From: Phlebotomus papatasi
Lineage: Eukaryota; Arthropoda; Insecta; Diptera; Psychodidae
Length of the DNA stretch: 64,000 nt
Assembly: GCF_024763615.1 (NCBI RefSeq)
Contig: NC_077222.1
Location: 9,920,001 to 9,984,000 of the forward strand
Direction of reading: 5' to 3'
The notes below the pieces were generated by a model. The model did not search any database, had not been told where the DNA came from, and saw only the letters and a list, made by a program, of their open reading frames with translations. This document shows, one piece after another, positions 44,588 to 57,948 of this stretch. Numbering within the stretch: position 1 is the stretch's first letter; each line of letters begins with the position of its first letter. The position numbers and the translations under genes are program-made.

Positions 44588-45612
44588 CACTAAAGACAAA
44601 AATCCCAAAAGGTTCAAATCCCGAAATCCAAAAAAATAAAATAGATAAAATTCCAGAAGCCAAAATCCCGAAAGAATCAAAATCACAAAAGCCAAAATCC
44701 CGAAAAGCCAAAGTCCCGAAGTCCAAAATTCTGAAAAGTCAAAATCCCGAAAAGGCAAAAATTCCAAAAGGTCCAAATACCGAAAAGCAAAAATACAAAA
44801 TCCCGAAAGCCTAAATCCTGATGGCCAAAATCCCGAAAAGCCTAGATCTTGAAATAAAAAATCCCGAAAAGCTGAAATTCGGAAATCCAAAATCTCAAAA
44901 AACTAAATTCCTGAAAAGGAGAAAATCTCGAAAGCCAAAATCCCGAAAAGCCAAAGTACCGAAGTCCAAAATTCTGAAAAGTTAAAATTCAGAAAATACA
45001 AAACTCTTAAAAGGCCCAAATACCGAAAAGCCAAAATCCATAATTCCGAAAGATTAAATACCAAAGTCCAAAATCCCGAAAAGCCTGAATCCCGAAATCC
45101 AAAATCCCAAAAAGCTAAAATCCCGAAAAGGCCAAAATTTCGAAAAGACCAAAACACTGAAAGGACCAAAATCTCGAAAACTAAAATTCCGAAAATCCAA
45201 AATCCAGTAAATCCAAACCGTAAATTTTCAAAAAAAAAAAAAATCAAAAATTCAAATTCCTGAAAGAACTAAAATCCTGAAATCCAAAGTCCCGAAAAGG
45301 CCAAAATTCCTGAAAGCTAAAATCCCGAATAGACCTAAATCCCGAAACCCAAAATCCTGAATACCTAAAATCCCGAAAGGACCAAAATATCAAAAGACCC
45401 AAAATCTCAAAAGGGACAAGATCTTGAAAGCTAAAATCGTCCTGAATTCTTAAAGGTATCATAGTTAGAACTACGATTACACTCATTCTTGTTGAAGGCC
45501 AAGGACTATTTACAGTGTTTTGAAAAATTATTCCACGCGTTATCCTCTGTACCATGTCGTTGGTTTCAAGATTTTGACCATTCTAAATTTTGTCTTTCGC
45601 GATTTTGACATC
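44588..45612. mobile_element. foldback-type element, copy 4, long arm, inverted
   Basis: A long left arm (44588-45440) of AAAATCCCGAAAAGCC units; an inverted core (45440-45560) with CCTGAATTCTTAAAGG, AAAATTATTCCACGCG and TATCCTCTGTACCAT; and a short right arm of AAGATTTTGACC-like units to ~45612. Phe-rich minus-strand frames here (FRDFGFQ-like) are translated repeat, not protein. Confidence 0.75.
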
Positions 45613-45897
45613 CACCGGTGTTAATTCAGTAAGAATCGTACACGTATAAAGAAGCTTTTCCGAACTTTTAGTTCGGAAACTACCATTAAGTCGGCGGTAG
45701 ACGCTAAGTATTAGGAGCACAACATTGTAGAATTTCAATATTTTGGAAAACTTTGTGTATTTTGTCAGACTGCTATTGAGTCTGGACGGTATTAACGTAA
45801 AGACTTTGAGAATAACATAAGTGAAACACATCGATTATGAAGGTTGGATCAACACCCCAAAATTAAATGATTTTTTTGAAAATTACTCGATACTTTT

Positions 45898-46085
45898 AGG
45901 GAGAGGTGGGCAACTTTGGTAACTGGGAACAAGAAACTAAGTTTTAACGTAAGGAAATTTGTAAAGGCCAAACGATTATGGTTCTAAATTAAATTGTGTC
46001 AAGGGTCCGTTTCCTTCAGAAATATGCGAAAAAAGCCCTATATAAATATAGCCCCACAGCTCAAAGTAGCCCCACCTCCCCCTAC
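45898..46085. mobile_element. GGGGCTAC MITE, copy 2
   Basis: Left end TAGGGAGAGGTGGGCAAC; right end GCCCCACAGCTCAAAGTAG then CCCCACCTCCCCCTA. The inner part matches the other copies (ATATGCGAAAAAA). Confidence 0.7.
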
Positions 46086-49000
46086 ATGCCTCATTTACTT
46101 TATATCAAAATTGTTAGATTGGACCATTTCCATTGAGAAATTTCTCAACAAATTTCTCAGGAAATTTTCAACTCCATATGAAGTAAATTGTGCTCTAAAG
46201 CTGAAAAATAAAAATTGGGAACAGTTTTGCAGACTGTTTCCATGAAGAACAACGTCATCCATTCAGTTTTCTTCTGATACTTGTATTCCAATAAGTTGTC
46301 AGCTGAGCGAATTCCCACAAAAACAAAATCTTCATTTCACAGTGAAGGTGTTTTTAGATAAAATTAAAGTATATTCGGGTTCTTTGAAGGTGAAAGTAGT
46401 GCGTACAGTGAGAAAATGTCCCTGTATTTTGGATACAGTATGCCCAGAACTGTGATTTGCGGTAAAGGCGGGCAAAGTGTTAGAAGTTGATCGGAAAACG
46501 GTAACGTTGGTATTTTAAAGTGGTAACGGTTTCAATTACCCCTGATTATCAATTTCCCTGCTTAAATTTGCGCACCAAACGATTAACGATATCCTTTAAC
46601 AGTGATTTCAACGAGATGTTCGTATTCAAAAAACTGGGCTTTTTTACTTTCATGCGATTTGGGAATTACAAAAATCTGAAAATTTTCCCAATGGAAATGG
46701 CCCATTAGAAACAATGCCATACCCAGGGCAGAGCATTCTCATACATTTTTCGTACAAAAATGTGGTATATTTTTCTTAAGTGGTTTTTTAGTTTTGGTAT
46801 AAAACCAAATGCAATCATTTTAAAACTTTTACCAAATGAAATAGTATTTAATGTTATGTTATTAGCACAATATTTATAATGATTGCACGAGGATAATAGT
46901 TTCTAAAACCTTTATGAAAAAGACGTAAAATTCGCAATTTTTTGAATTTTTCTGAAAAAATTTCTATCTGTAACACCAGTAAAATATTAAATTCAATAAA
47001 AATATATTCTCTGTATATGTGGCTACCATTTCGTGTTATATTTATTTTTGTGGGATCTAAGGCTTAAAAATTATAAAGAATTTAAAAAAAATGTACCATT
47101 TGTTAATTACAATGCTTCATCCGTTAGTTAATCATCCTAGGCCATACCACACCTATTAATTTTAAAAAGAAAAGTTAAGGAAAGAAATCGGTCTCATGAA
47201 TATCATATTTTGCTACTTGGGTACATTCCTTGCACCAGCTTTAAGAATATAAAGTGACCACAATATCTTGTAAGTTAGATTGAATCCTCAGGAAGGTCTT
47301 CTCCGTGTGAAATGAACTTGGTTCTTTTTGTTGGGCTTCCTCACACTTCTTAGGACATAATTTGTTGTGGCGGTTTGGATGAACAAGTGCGAGGGGATTA
47401 ATGAACGATTTGCCCTTCATGAAAGGGTGTTAAATGGAATGGAAGTATTTTATTGGTATCTATTGTCAGCAGGGTGTTTTTCTCAGCAGCAATTATGCAA
47501 TTTTCTTTCTCATGCTATTTTCTGCGTGACAAAAATATCCTGACACAGAAAAAAAAACCACCATTCCTGACCACTTAAAGTGCTGTGGGTAGGATTGACT
47601 CTTTGCATGGCACAGAGTGAATAATTGACGATGTCAGGTGCCTAAGCAGGTGAAGGAGAGAACCAAGTTAGATGTAGTAGAACAATTCTTAGACGTAAGA
47701 AAGACCCAAATGTAATTCTCATATCACGCAAATGATTTCAGTCACGCAACTTTATTCACTTTTGAGGGAACTTTTAGGAAAAGCAAGAGGACGAAAATAT
47801 TGATTTAAGCAGAACTTGTCAGGGAGACAGCAGAAGAAATGTATATATAATTTTTTGCCAATTTGAATATTTTCTTTTCTATGGAAAGTACCTCATTAAA
47901 ATGTCTGAGAAAAATACATAGAATGGAGAGTTTCGCATTTCTTTTTTACAAGAAAAAAAAATGTTTTAAACATTGCGACAGTTTGAAGAGAAAAACTCAT
48001 CCCCTAATCGAATAAGATGGAAAATTTTCAATTAGAATAAAAATATGAATAAGTAATGAGATTTCTGGCAGTCCCTCCAGGAGAAGGAAGAAAAAAAGTC
48101 CATGTATACATTTTTTCAGGGAAATGGAAATTGTGTCCATTCATCCGCCGTCTGGCACCTTATAAAATATTCACACGAATGTTGCTAAATAACGAGTGAG
48201 ATATTCAATACCAAACCCTGAAAATAAACCCCTCTGCAAGAGGGGCTGACATACCAGGGGGCTATATTTGTGCTATGTTTGTACTGGGGAAGTGCGTGAT
48301 ATTTCAGGGTGAGACTACCACCCCTAAAATCAAATGCAATGTTGCTCTGGAATGGGATAAAATTACCTTTTCATCCCCCGCAGAGGCCTACAACCCTCGT
48401 CATACCGATCCTATTTCTATTTTTACTACCATTTCATGCGTCTGCCATTTGACTGGGATGCGTGGAGACGGCATCTCTTGATGATTCAAAATATTGATCT
48501 TCTAAATCATCTGACATCCAATTTGTAATTAGACACGGGAAGAAACACACCTTCTTGCCAGGGAACTTGGGCAAACCGAATAGAATTTTTCCCCCAGTAT
48601 CACACCCTTAACAAATTCTATGTCATTTTGCAAATTTTCCAGAAAAATAATATTTGATTGAATTGAAAATGTGAAGCTTCCTCCCCTTATGATAAATTTA
48701 CAATTCAACCGCAATGGAAAGGGAGCAATGGGGAATTAAATATTCAAATTGAGCAAAAATTTTCAATCAAAAATTTTATTAAATATTACTGAGATTGTCA
48801 AAAATCTACTATTATTCAGTTGCAAATCAATGACATTTTACCAGAGGCACGGCGTTTCCTATGTTTCTAGTGTGCCGAAAAAACTTTTGAGTTTGTTAGC
48901 TGTTTTCTATTGTTCCAGAATGAATTAACAACAACTACAAATACAAAATAAAAGCTAACTTAATACTGAATAGGCAACCGAAAATCCCAAATTGGCATCC

Positions 49001-49869
49001 AACGTAGTTTTGGAGATATCTTATGAAATGTGTATGAAAACAGGAAAAAATTTACACTAAAACAGGTTGCACTTTTCAGAGCTAATGTCACCCCCCTCCC
49101 TGCAATTTACCATGGAAATTTTATTCCACAAAACTTACGTTAAATGTGTTGAAAGTTTTATAGCCCCAATTTAAATAAATGTCATAAAATTCAGTTTGTA
49201 AAACATAAATTTCAGGGAAGGACCCATATAATGCAATAGAAGAAAATAATTTAATATTTATTCATAAAATGAAAGAAGCACTGAAAATGACCCAAAGAGC
49301 AAAAACTAGTCATCTTGATAAAAATTTAGTAAGTCTGGCGTTTTGATTTAGTCTCATTTTAAGCCATTGAAAGTCGTAATTAACGAAAATGGAGAATCGT
49401 TTATGACTCAATGGAATATGATATATTGGTCACCATGACGTCGATATTGCGTTACTAAACTTACATCCTTTTTGATTGCTGTCAATCTCGTCAAACTGAT
49501 TAAATTTTAATCATTCTTTTGAGGTAGTATTTAAAACGTTCAAGCAGCGTCTTCTTGACTTAAATTCGTGCTTTTATTTCTGGAATACTTTTTGGGATAC
49601 TCAGTATTCTTAGCTAATTAAATAACTCACTGTGACATGTATAAGATTCAAAATAATGTCAACCGTCAAACCAAAACGTCAGAAATTTAAATTAACATTT
49701 GTAGCTATCTTCAGAACTTACATATCAAACATAAATCTTTGAATATACCAGAAAATGCATAATTTCTTCAGTAATTGGTTGTTTTTAAGCATTAAAAATC
49801 ATTTTGGCCATTAAATAACTTACAGATGATCAGAAAGAGCTTTAAACCATGTGAAGTTCCAAGAAGTTT
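46086..49869. other. intron 1, mostly single-copy
   Basis: No supported gene. 47200-48760 is repeat-poor and the least AT-rich part. A 68-codon plus frame at 48275-48481 has no similarity. A fragment near 46070 belongs to the preceding MITE. Confidence 0.4.
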
Positions 49870-51390
49870 CATTATTTCTTAATTTTCCATTTATTTTTGT
49901 AATATTTTTTTTTTAAAACATAAACTTAATAATTTTCTTTTTGATTAGCTTTTCACCATTTACTGAAGTGAAATTTAAATGATAAAATTTAATTAATCGA
50001 TTTTTTGACTTAAATGTTATAGCCTCTAAGGGGTTACATGGGTCATGAAGATTAAAAAACCCACATTTTCTTTAAATATCTTTTTCAACAGTAATAACAT
50101 TAAAATTGTTTTAAAGTTTCTTTTAAGTTTATTGAAACCACAACAAATAAATCGAAACACAACAAAATCGAAGGCTTTGGTAAAGGCTAGCAATGCCAAC
50201 ATCCCAACGTGTTTGCGATCAATAACCGCCGCCAGATCATGATTTATTCGAAGAAGGGCAGAAATAGTAGGGTAAAGTGGTACAAGTTGGACAATGGTAC
50301 AATTTGGACAGGGTTTTTTGTCTTGATAAATTTAGTACTTAATTTTTATTTGTATATTTTTAATGCTTTAGTTTCATAATTTGGTTCCTTGTGCTTAAAA
50401 ACAAATTTTGTACTGTATTTATTAAGAAATAAGCCATATCCAACTTGTACCGGCGAATTGTCCAATTTGTAACACTAATTCCAACTTATATCACTTTACC
50501 CTACTGTGGCAATTGCGGAAACCCGAGTGATTGGCACAGAATAGGTTGTTATCGCACAAATAAAGAGTATGTAATGGAAACTCGAATGCTTTCGAAAGAT
50601 ATGCTAAAAGGCTTATAGACCTGAAGTCAGAAGGTGAAGAAGGGTTTTGATATCTTTGAAATTGGAACAACTAAGGTAGTTTTCCGGGAATCTGGAAACG
50701 AAGAGGTCGTTATGATGTGATTGAAAACATCAGTGAACAATGGTAATATATTCTCTGAAATATCCATTTAAAAAAATAAGTAAAAAACATCAGCTGTTAG
50801 AACCTGATATTCGGAGACCTTTCTTGAAAAAATTACTTTTTGGTGGTCACGATTACTCAGAGTAGGAGCCCAACTAGCAAATTAGCTGACTTTTAGAATC
50901 AAATATTTTAAATGATCTCATAATGATCTTCTATACAGCTGACAGCGAAAATATAGGAAAGAGATATAAAAGTTTTATAAGAAGCGTAATATATTTCTAT
51001 GAAACCCTTTTTAGAATATTCATGATTTGTTAATTTTGTATTATTTTTAAATAAAACAAAGATTTTCTTTTTGATTACATTTTTGCTGCATTAGGATAAA
51101 AATTAATATTTATCGACTTTTTTACTGAAATGTTATTACAGCTTTTAAAGAGTTACGTGGATCATGAATGTTAAAAACCCATATTTTCTTTAAATATTGA
51201 ATACTAAAAGTTATTTTAATTTAAACTCTTAAGCGCATTAAAGTATAACACTTAATTTATATTATCTGAAATTTTCATTTAAAAAATAAAAAAAAATCAG
51301 ACGTTAGAATTTGATGTTCAAAGATTTTTCTTATAAATAAAATACTTTTCGGTATTCACGATTACTCAGAGTAATAGGTTATGCAGTAAG
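49870..51390. repeat. direct duplication, two diverged copies
   Basis: 49880-50110 is homologous to 51020-51230 (shared TTTTCTTTTTGATTA, GTTACATGGGTCATGAA / GTTACGTGGATCATGAA, CATATTTTCTTTAAATAT). 50780-50880 is homologous to 51290-51390 (shared CACGATTACTCAGAGTA). The first copy is ~600 bp longer because it holds the element at 50266-50505 and other sequence. Confidence 0.65.
50266..50505. mobile_element. 240-bp TIR element, AGTAGGGTAAAGTG termini
   Basis: AGTAGGGTAAAGTGGTACAA at the left; the inverse AGTAGGGTAAAGTGATATAA at the right. ACAATTTGGACA and TGTCCAATTTGTA-like inner motifs pair as well. Nested in the first copy of the duplication. Confidence 0.75.
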
Positions 51391-52739
51391 TGCGTAGTTT
51401 AATTAATAAATGGGAACTCTAAATTCATGGTATCGCATGCGTTCTTAAACTCCTTTTTTGACAGCTGTCAGGTTGTCATTCTTATCTGTGGAAGGGTAAA
51501 TGGTAACTATCTTTCGGATAAAACATTGATGTTCGAAAACTTTGATTGAAATTTTACGTTGAATTTTGGTATAATTGCCTAGCCTCATACTAAGAAGATG
51601 CTAAAGGAGGTAACAATGATTTATGCAGGGAGTTATCCAATAAAATGCACATATAAATCAATAAAAACGGTCTCTGGCAATTGGTTGAAATATATTTCGA
51701 AATTCCTTTCTAGAAAATCCTTGCGGACGAAACGAGAAGTAAGTTCATTTTTTCTGGATATTGAAATCAATATTTCATTGTCCTTTATCTTGGGGAAACA
51801 ACACCTGTGTAAATAACAGGATTAAGTAGAACGAAAGTGTAAAATACATAATAAATTACCTAACTTGAAACTTAGTTCATATTGAAATCATTCGAAGTCA
51901 AAACTGCAAGGTTATGTCATCGAATATTGGAAATTCAATTTAAAGGATTTATTATGAACATTTTGTAAAAGTTTGATTTTAAATTCTGTGAAAATCCACT
52001 CACTGACGGAGGCATGAAAATGCAAAGCCGCCGCCTTTTTACCAAGGGAGAATCCCAGGAGATCAACCGCACACAACCCCCTGTTTTCTGGACAAGGGTT
52101 GCAAATTAAAGACAGCTGGTATAAAATTTCACAGGAGAGCAAAAGCACATCTCATGTTAATCTCCTGCCTCATCCCCCTCAACTCCCAGGAGACCTGTCT
52201 CGGTAGTTGCGTTCAAAAGTGAAATAATGCTGGTCCTGGGAGGATTTCATGGAGGGGGTGGAGTGATTTTGAAAGTCGTTACAGCAAAAGATACTTGGAG
52301 ACAACAATGCGAAAATTCACGGCGCACAATAAAATGATAAAACAAATTTCGCATCTCTTTTGGAATGGAAGAAGCAGGAAAAGATGAATAATTTAATTTT
52401 TCTACCCCTCATCCTTCAGGCAATCTCTCCAGGTTGTTTACTTTACGTCCTCCAACCCCTGCACTGAGGAAAATTCGATGGTAAAAATTACCATTTCTCG
52501 TGGAAAATTCTATAAATAACACTTTTTAGATTTTATTAAGATTAGCTGAGCGAAAATTTTATTATTTGGATATAGAAATTTAATATCTGAGGATATTGCG
52601 TTGGAAATTTAGGTGTTCGAGCTTCGCATGTTATTTTTAAATTGAAGGAATTTCGCTGCTGATTAAAATTTGAATTTAAAGTTAGAGTTGAGAATTTTGA
52701 ATTAGATTGTCATATAGCATTTTTAATATTAAGTAATTT
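51391..52739. other. intron 1, single-copy
   Basis: 51520-51740 has a short frame closing at CGAGAA|GTAAGT and preceded by TTGATGTTCGAAAACTTTGA, a phrase that recurs near 55905 and 56113. Its meaning is unclear. 51990-52480 is repeat-poor. No supported gene. Confidence 0.35.
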
Positions 52740-53900
52740 ATGCCAAAATCCTGAAAGGATCATAATCCCGAAAATCCAAAATCCTCAGTTCGTTAAAATT
52801 TCCGAATGGGTCGAAATTTCGATTGGGCCAAAATCCCGAAAAGCAAGATTTCCGAATGAGCCAAAATCCTGAATGAATCGAAATCTCGACTGAAACAAAA
52901 TCCTAAATACGCAAAAATCCAAAAATCCAAAAATCCAAAATCCCCAATTCGCCAAAATTTCCGAATGGATCACAATTCTGAATGGGCCAAAATCTTGAAT
53001 GGATCAATATTCTGAAAATCCAAAATCCCAAAATGCGCCAAAATTTCCGAATGGGCCAAAATCCTGGAAGGCTCAGAATGCCGAAAATCCAAAACTTACA
53101 ATTGGCCAAAATTTCCGAATGGGTAAAAATTCCGAATGGACTAAAATCGTGAAAAGCAAGAATCCCGAATGAACCAAAATCTCGAATGCATCGAAATCTT
53201 GAATGGGCCAAAATCCCGAATGTGAAAAAATGTCCAATTTTCAAAAATTTCCGAATAGGTTGCAATTCCGAATGGGCCAAAATCCTTAAAGAATCAAAAT
53301 CGAGATAATATAGAATCCCTAATTCGCCAAAATTTCGGAATAAGTCACAATTCGTAATGGGCCAAAATCCTGAAAGGATCAAAATCCTGGAATTCCTAAA
53401 CCACCCAAAGCGCCAAAATTTCCGAATGAGTTGAAATCCCGAATGGGCCAAAATCCTGAAAAGCACAAAATCCCATAAGTCCAAAATCCCCGATTCGGCA
53501 AAATTTCCGAATAGGCCAAAATCCCGAATGTGCAAAAAAATGTCCAATTCTCCAAAATTTCCGAAGATGTCGCAATTCTTAATGGACCAAAATCCTGAAA
53601 GGATTAATATCCCGAAAATGAAAAATCCCCAATTCGACAAAATTTCCGAATGGGTCGAAATTCTGAATGGGCCAATATTCTGAAAGGATCAAAATTCCGA
53701 AAATCCAAAATCTCCAAAATTCCCGAATGGGTCGATACGAAATTCCAAATGGGTCAAAATCTACAAAGGATCATAATCCCGAAAATCCGAAATCCCAAAT
53801 TCTCCAATAGTTCCGAATGGATCGAAAAACCTGAATAGGCTATAATCCCGAATGCATCAAAATTTCGAAAATCCAAAATTCTGAATAGGCTAAAATCAAA
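52740..53900. repeat. arm-only array related to the foldback family
   Basis: Over 1.1 kb of head-to-tail CCGAATGGGCCAAAATCC-type units, often in sets that also include AAAATCCAAAATCCC and GGATCAAAATCC. No core and no inverted arm are found beside it. The 245-codon minus frame (Ile/Phe/Gly-rich, FGILAHS-like) is translated repeat. Confidence 0.8.
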
Positions 53901-56189
53901 TAATTATATTTTTAGCATATAATATGACTCGAGATTTATTTAGATGAGAACGTTGTGAATTGTCAATTTTGAGTATTTATTTTCCGGTTCTTAAGTATGA
54001 TTTAAGTCAAGGCTCTTTTGTATGTTTGATTTTCATATTTTAAACAACATTCATCATGTTCTGTTTGATTTTTGAAAGTCTTTACACTCTTTCAAATTTT
54101 GCTAAGGGAAGAGTACCAGCGATTGGCAGTGTTACTCTCGTCAGGTTAATACCAAATTGTTGCTCCCAAATAAATGATTTTTTTTTAATTATTAGCTACT
54201 TTTTACCAATTAACTTTCACAAGAATACAGTACACTAACTCAGATTTCATTTATAAAACCAATTTTCCCTGAGACTCCTGATTAAATTCCTGACGATCCG
54301 AAGTACAGATTGCAAGTTTGCAATTACAGTTTATGATTATAGTTAAAGAGATCACAAATGTATGAATAAGCATTCATAAAAATACCAAATAATGTTTTGA
54401 GGATTATATTTTCAACTAAATATGGAGCATGTCACTTAACATTCCGATCTGGGGTACTCTTCCCTTATATTCATGGCTAATTTTCACACTAAAATGGTAA
54501 TATTACTATACTCATATTGAATACAACTATTTTAATAGTAAGTTAATTAAAAACTGTCATTTCCTTTCAATTTATATAGCTTTTCACTAAGTGCGTAATA
54601 TTATATTCAGGATCACTATATTTATTTTAAATTTTAATATTCTGTTTCTAAATTTTGCTATCTTCATGGTTATTTCTAATATCTAGGTTTTGAAAATTTT
54701 AATATATAAGATTTTAATAAAGATTTGCATATGAGTAGCTGAAAAAATCTAAAGAACTCTACTATCTACTATCGTAAAATCTACTATCGTATGCAGATTT
54801 TCTCTTAGAAAATTTTCAAGTACTAAATTTATTGCAACTACCAACGAATTTTCTCTCAGTGAAGCTTGGCTTCACAAAGGCGAATTACTGTGGGTTTTTA
54901 TTATTCCGTGTACACAAGACACTGCCATCTTCATCATGATTCTCCGTGGAATGATATTAAATCGAAAAACAATATCATCCCTCAGACGATGGGACGTTGT
55001 CGGAGGGGGTTGAGTTCCTGAAGCGACATTTGAGGGGTGGAATGATAAGTTTGTGTTTCTGCGCGTCTTCCTAGAGCGACGGTGAAACTTTGATGGTGTA
55101 CAAAATTGAACGGATAAACAAAGAATTATTCTCCCCTTTCACAAACCATCCCCTCAGCAAACCTCAACTCAAAAGAATCCCAGGAAAAAAGGTGAAGAAA
55201 TTAAGCGTCTAAATGCCCAACGAACTCTTGGACGATAAACCCAATATTTTCCCCGGGAAAATCTTATTACATGCGCTTAGGGTAGTTAACAGTATTGGAT
55301 AATTTGATTAATGTCATCAATTAAATTCAATCAATGTCACCTTCTCATCAGACACATCATCCATCCCTCAGGAAGGACCCCAAAAGTCTCCCTCACACGA
55401 CACTTTTTTTTCCAAGGGGGGCAATTAAATAAAATTAATAATCTACCCTGTGTCATAAATTAATCTCATAAGAGGGGCTAAATGAGTTTTCTTCTTCGTG
55501 GTTCTTTTTTAAACCATTAGATTACAATTTAATAGCACTATTTTTCATTTCTTCCCTATTGCTTTCTTCAGTGATAACATTAAGGGTTGGTTTGGGTTAA
55601 TTGCCACCAACGATGTGACAGGAGATTCTCTTTCGTTCTGATATGAATATAAATATGTAAAAGAGCAATATATACTTTCATGCCTTAAGGATACAACTAA
55701 AACAGTTTTGTTCTCTCTTGCAAGAGGTTTAGTTAATATTCAAGACTTATTCTAAATGATAAATTTCCTGGATCTTAGAGCTTTATAGTGTTTATACTGT
55801 AATTTATCTTAGTGGAATACGAAATTGTAAGACTTTGAAATCACATACTTTACATAAGAGTATTTTAATATAGAGCCGAAAATGTATTTTTTCACAATGT
55901 CGTTGATGTTCGAAAACTTGAAATTTAATTTCGAATTTTCAAATTAAATTTTCGCACAAAATTGTGAAAATCGCCACGTTCGTTGAACAGTGTTTAAACA
56001 GGGAACTTTCGTTGCTGGAAACTAAAATCCAGCAAAACTTCGTTCTGCAGCTCCGCAATTTCTCTTCTTCTTCCTTTTTTTAACGGCCATAAAATGGAAC
56101 TCTATTTGCACAAAGAATCGTTGATATTCGAAGAATTCAAACTCAATTTCAGATTTTGACACTAATTTTTTGGCAGCTGGGGAAAACTT
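53901..56189. other. intron 1, single-copy
   Basis: AT-rich to 54830. 54850-55640 is repeat-poor and may hold conserved non-coding sequence. GTTGATGTTCGAAAACTTGA at 55908-55927 recurs in altered form near 56113 and 51526. Confidence 0.4.
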
Positions 56190-56245
56190 TATAAAACTTA
56201 TAAAATATCACACTGAAAAGCTCTCAAAAGACTTAATCAGTGATT

Positions 56246-56672
56246 ATGAAGGGGTTAAAGAATGATACGGAAGCAGGGAATGTTGTTGATTTGTGGTTTT
56301 CCTTACAAAAAAGTGAAGACGGACATGTTTTGACACTTGAGCAGTTCGAAATTCAAACAGGAAGTATTTCAGCCACCTTGCGGAATTATCAAGAAGTAAG
56401 AATGTCTTTTTTTTGGCTTTTCAAATAGATATTTGATTTTTTTAAATTGTGAATGGTAGAGATATGTCTTTTTTCAGGTTATGAAACCGATTTTTGAATT
56501 TCTCATAATTCGACGGTTTCATTCCATATTATTCTATCTCAGAAAGACAACTTTTCAGGAGAGCCATTTGAAGTTGGAGATTTTCTATGCTGCCCGTGTG
56601 ACTTTTTTTTCGAAAAAATTGAATATCTCGTTATCCGAACGCCGGATGACCACAAATTTTTACCAGTTATAG
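56246..56672 (+). CDS. possible small two-exon gene, function unknown
   Basis: ATG at 56246 opens 50 codons (MKGLKNDTEAGNVVDLW ... TLRNYQE) that end at CAAGAA|GTAAGA. An 82-base intron closes with TGTCTTTTTTCAG, and the second exon (56478-56672) continues in frame for 64 codons to TAG, giving 114 residues. Two TATAAAA motifs lie at 56190-56196 and 56199-56205, and AATAAA near 56861 could end the transcript. No signal peptide, membrane segment or family is recognised. For it: splice sites of good quality, phase agreement and an insect-sized intron. Against it: no known similarity and a second exon rich in Phe and Ile, as random AT-rich DNA gives. A decayed transposon gene is an alternative. 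Confidence 0.3.
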
Positions 56673-57706
56673 ATCTCGGTCCCAGGAACAACATATCTCT
56701 CGAAGTGATATAATTCTGATTCGTCTTAGAATAGTATGGCTAGTATAAATTATTAGCTTCTCAATAAATTTCGGAAACCAGGTTCGGAAAGAGACTTTCG
56801 AAAGAAATTGTCAATCTCAGTGGTCTGATGCGCCATCTATGCTGGCTGTATGAACCCAAATAAATCCGACAACCAGAACGTAAAATAGAAGAAGAAGAAG
56901 CTTTATATGTCATATTTGAGCCACTCATTGCCAAAATATACTTTTAATAAGAATAGGCATATACAACTCTTTTTACTCGCTGTAACTCATTTGTAATCCA
57001 ATATAGATGGACAGGTCTATTTTTATTGTCCGATTGTTATACTAAAAAGGCATTGAAAATCAAAATTTGTTATAAGAAAACAAGAAATATTAGAGTGTTT
57101 TTGGAATTCCTTAAATTTAAGGATTTTCCAAGGAAAAAATTGGATCCTTCAGTCATGTTCCAATTTTCATTATTAACGGACTATGGAAAAATGGAAAATT
57201 TAGTATTTGGAGATGGAAATTTATGTGGAATATTATATTTTGAAACAACTTTTATCGAGTACAGCCATAATTTTTTTGAAGTGACAAAATACAACATTAT
57301 TAAGTCCATTTCGAAAAGCCTGATATCTTTTCTAAAATTAATTTGAGTGGAAATAGTAGCTCCTTAATTGTGGAAAATAAGCTAAATGCTTAAATTAACT
57401 TAAGATTCTCACGGAAACTGTTTCGTGTTGTGTTGATATGGCGCGATAAACAGCTGTTAAAATCGTAAAGAATTCCGAAACAACCTGAAAATCAAATAAA
57501 TCTGAGACACGTGCCAAGACAGTAGAATCAAATTATTTTAATTAACCTTTGTATCTTAATTGGAAGGTGTGCATTTCGAAATCTAACAGTAGATATTGAT
57601 TTATTACAGTTTTATAAGAAATTAGAAGTTAATTAAAAAAAAATTTTGAAACATGTGTCATTTCTCATTTCTATTTGAAAAATCGAAATTGAATTGTCAT
57701 TTTTCA
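56673..57706. other. intron 1, no convincing gene
   Basis: The 106-codon plus frame at 57026-57346 begins at TTG rather than ATG and has no recognisable domain. The sequence is very AT-rich. Confidence 0.4.
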
Positions 57707-57948
57707 TGGCGCTGGCACACCTTTTCAATTGAGTGAAATTCAATCGATTGAAATTTGACCTAATATTCTTTCAAAGTAAAATAAGATATGTTTATCTCTT
57801 TCTGTCAAATAAAAATTGAAATTTCAATTCCAATTTCAAATTTCATTCGAAAGAAAGTGACAGCTGTGTCTGATTTAAGTTTGAAAGAATAAGAGGTAAA
57901 ATTTCAATCCGTTGAATTTTAGCCAATTGAAAAGGTGTGTCAGCGCCA
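57707..57948. mobile_element. 242-bp palindromic MITE, TGGCGCTGGCAC termini, copy 2
   Basis: Starts TGGCGCTGGCACACCTTTTC and ends with the inverse. Flanked by TCA and TTA, one mismatch from a perfect 3-bp duplication. The inner stem AATTGAAATTTCAATT is shared with copy 1 at 32609-32857. Confidence 0.8.

Noticed and set aside
57026..57346. 106-codon plus-strand frame
   Set aside because: It opens at TTG, has Lys/Phe/Ile-rich composition, and no similarity or splice sites.
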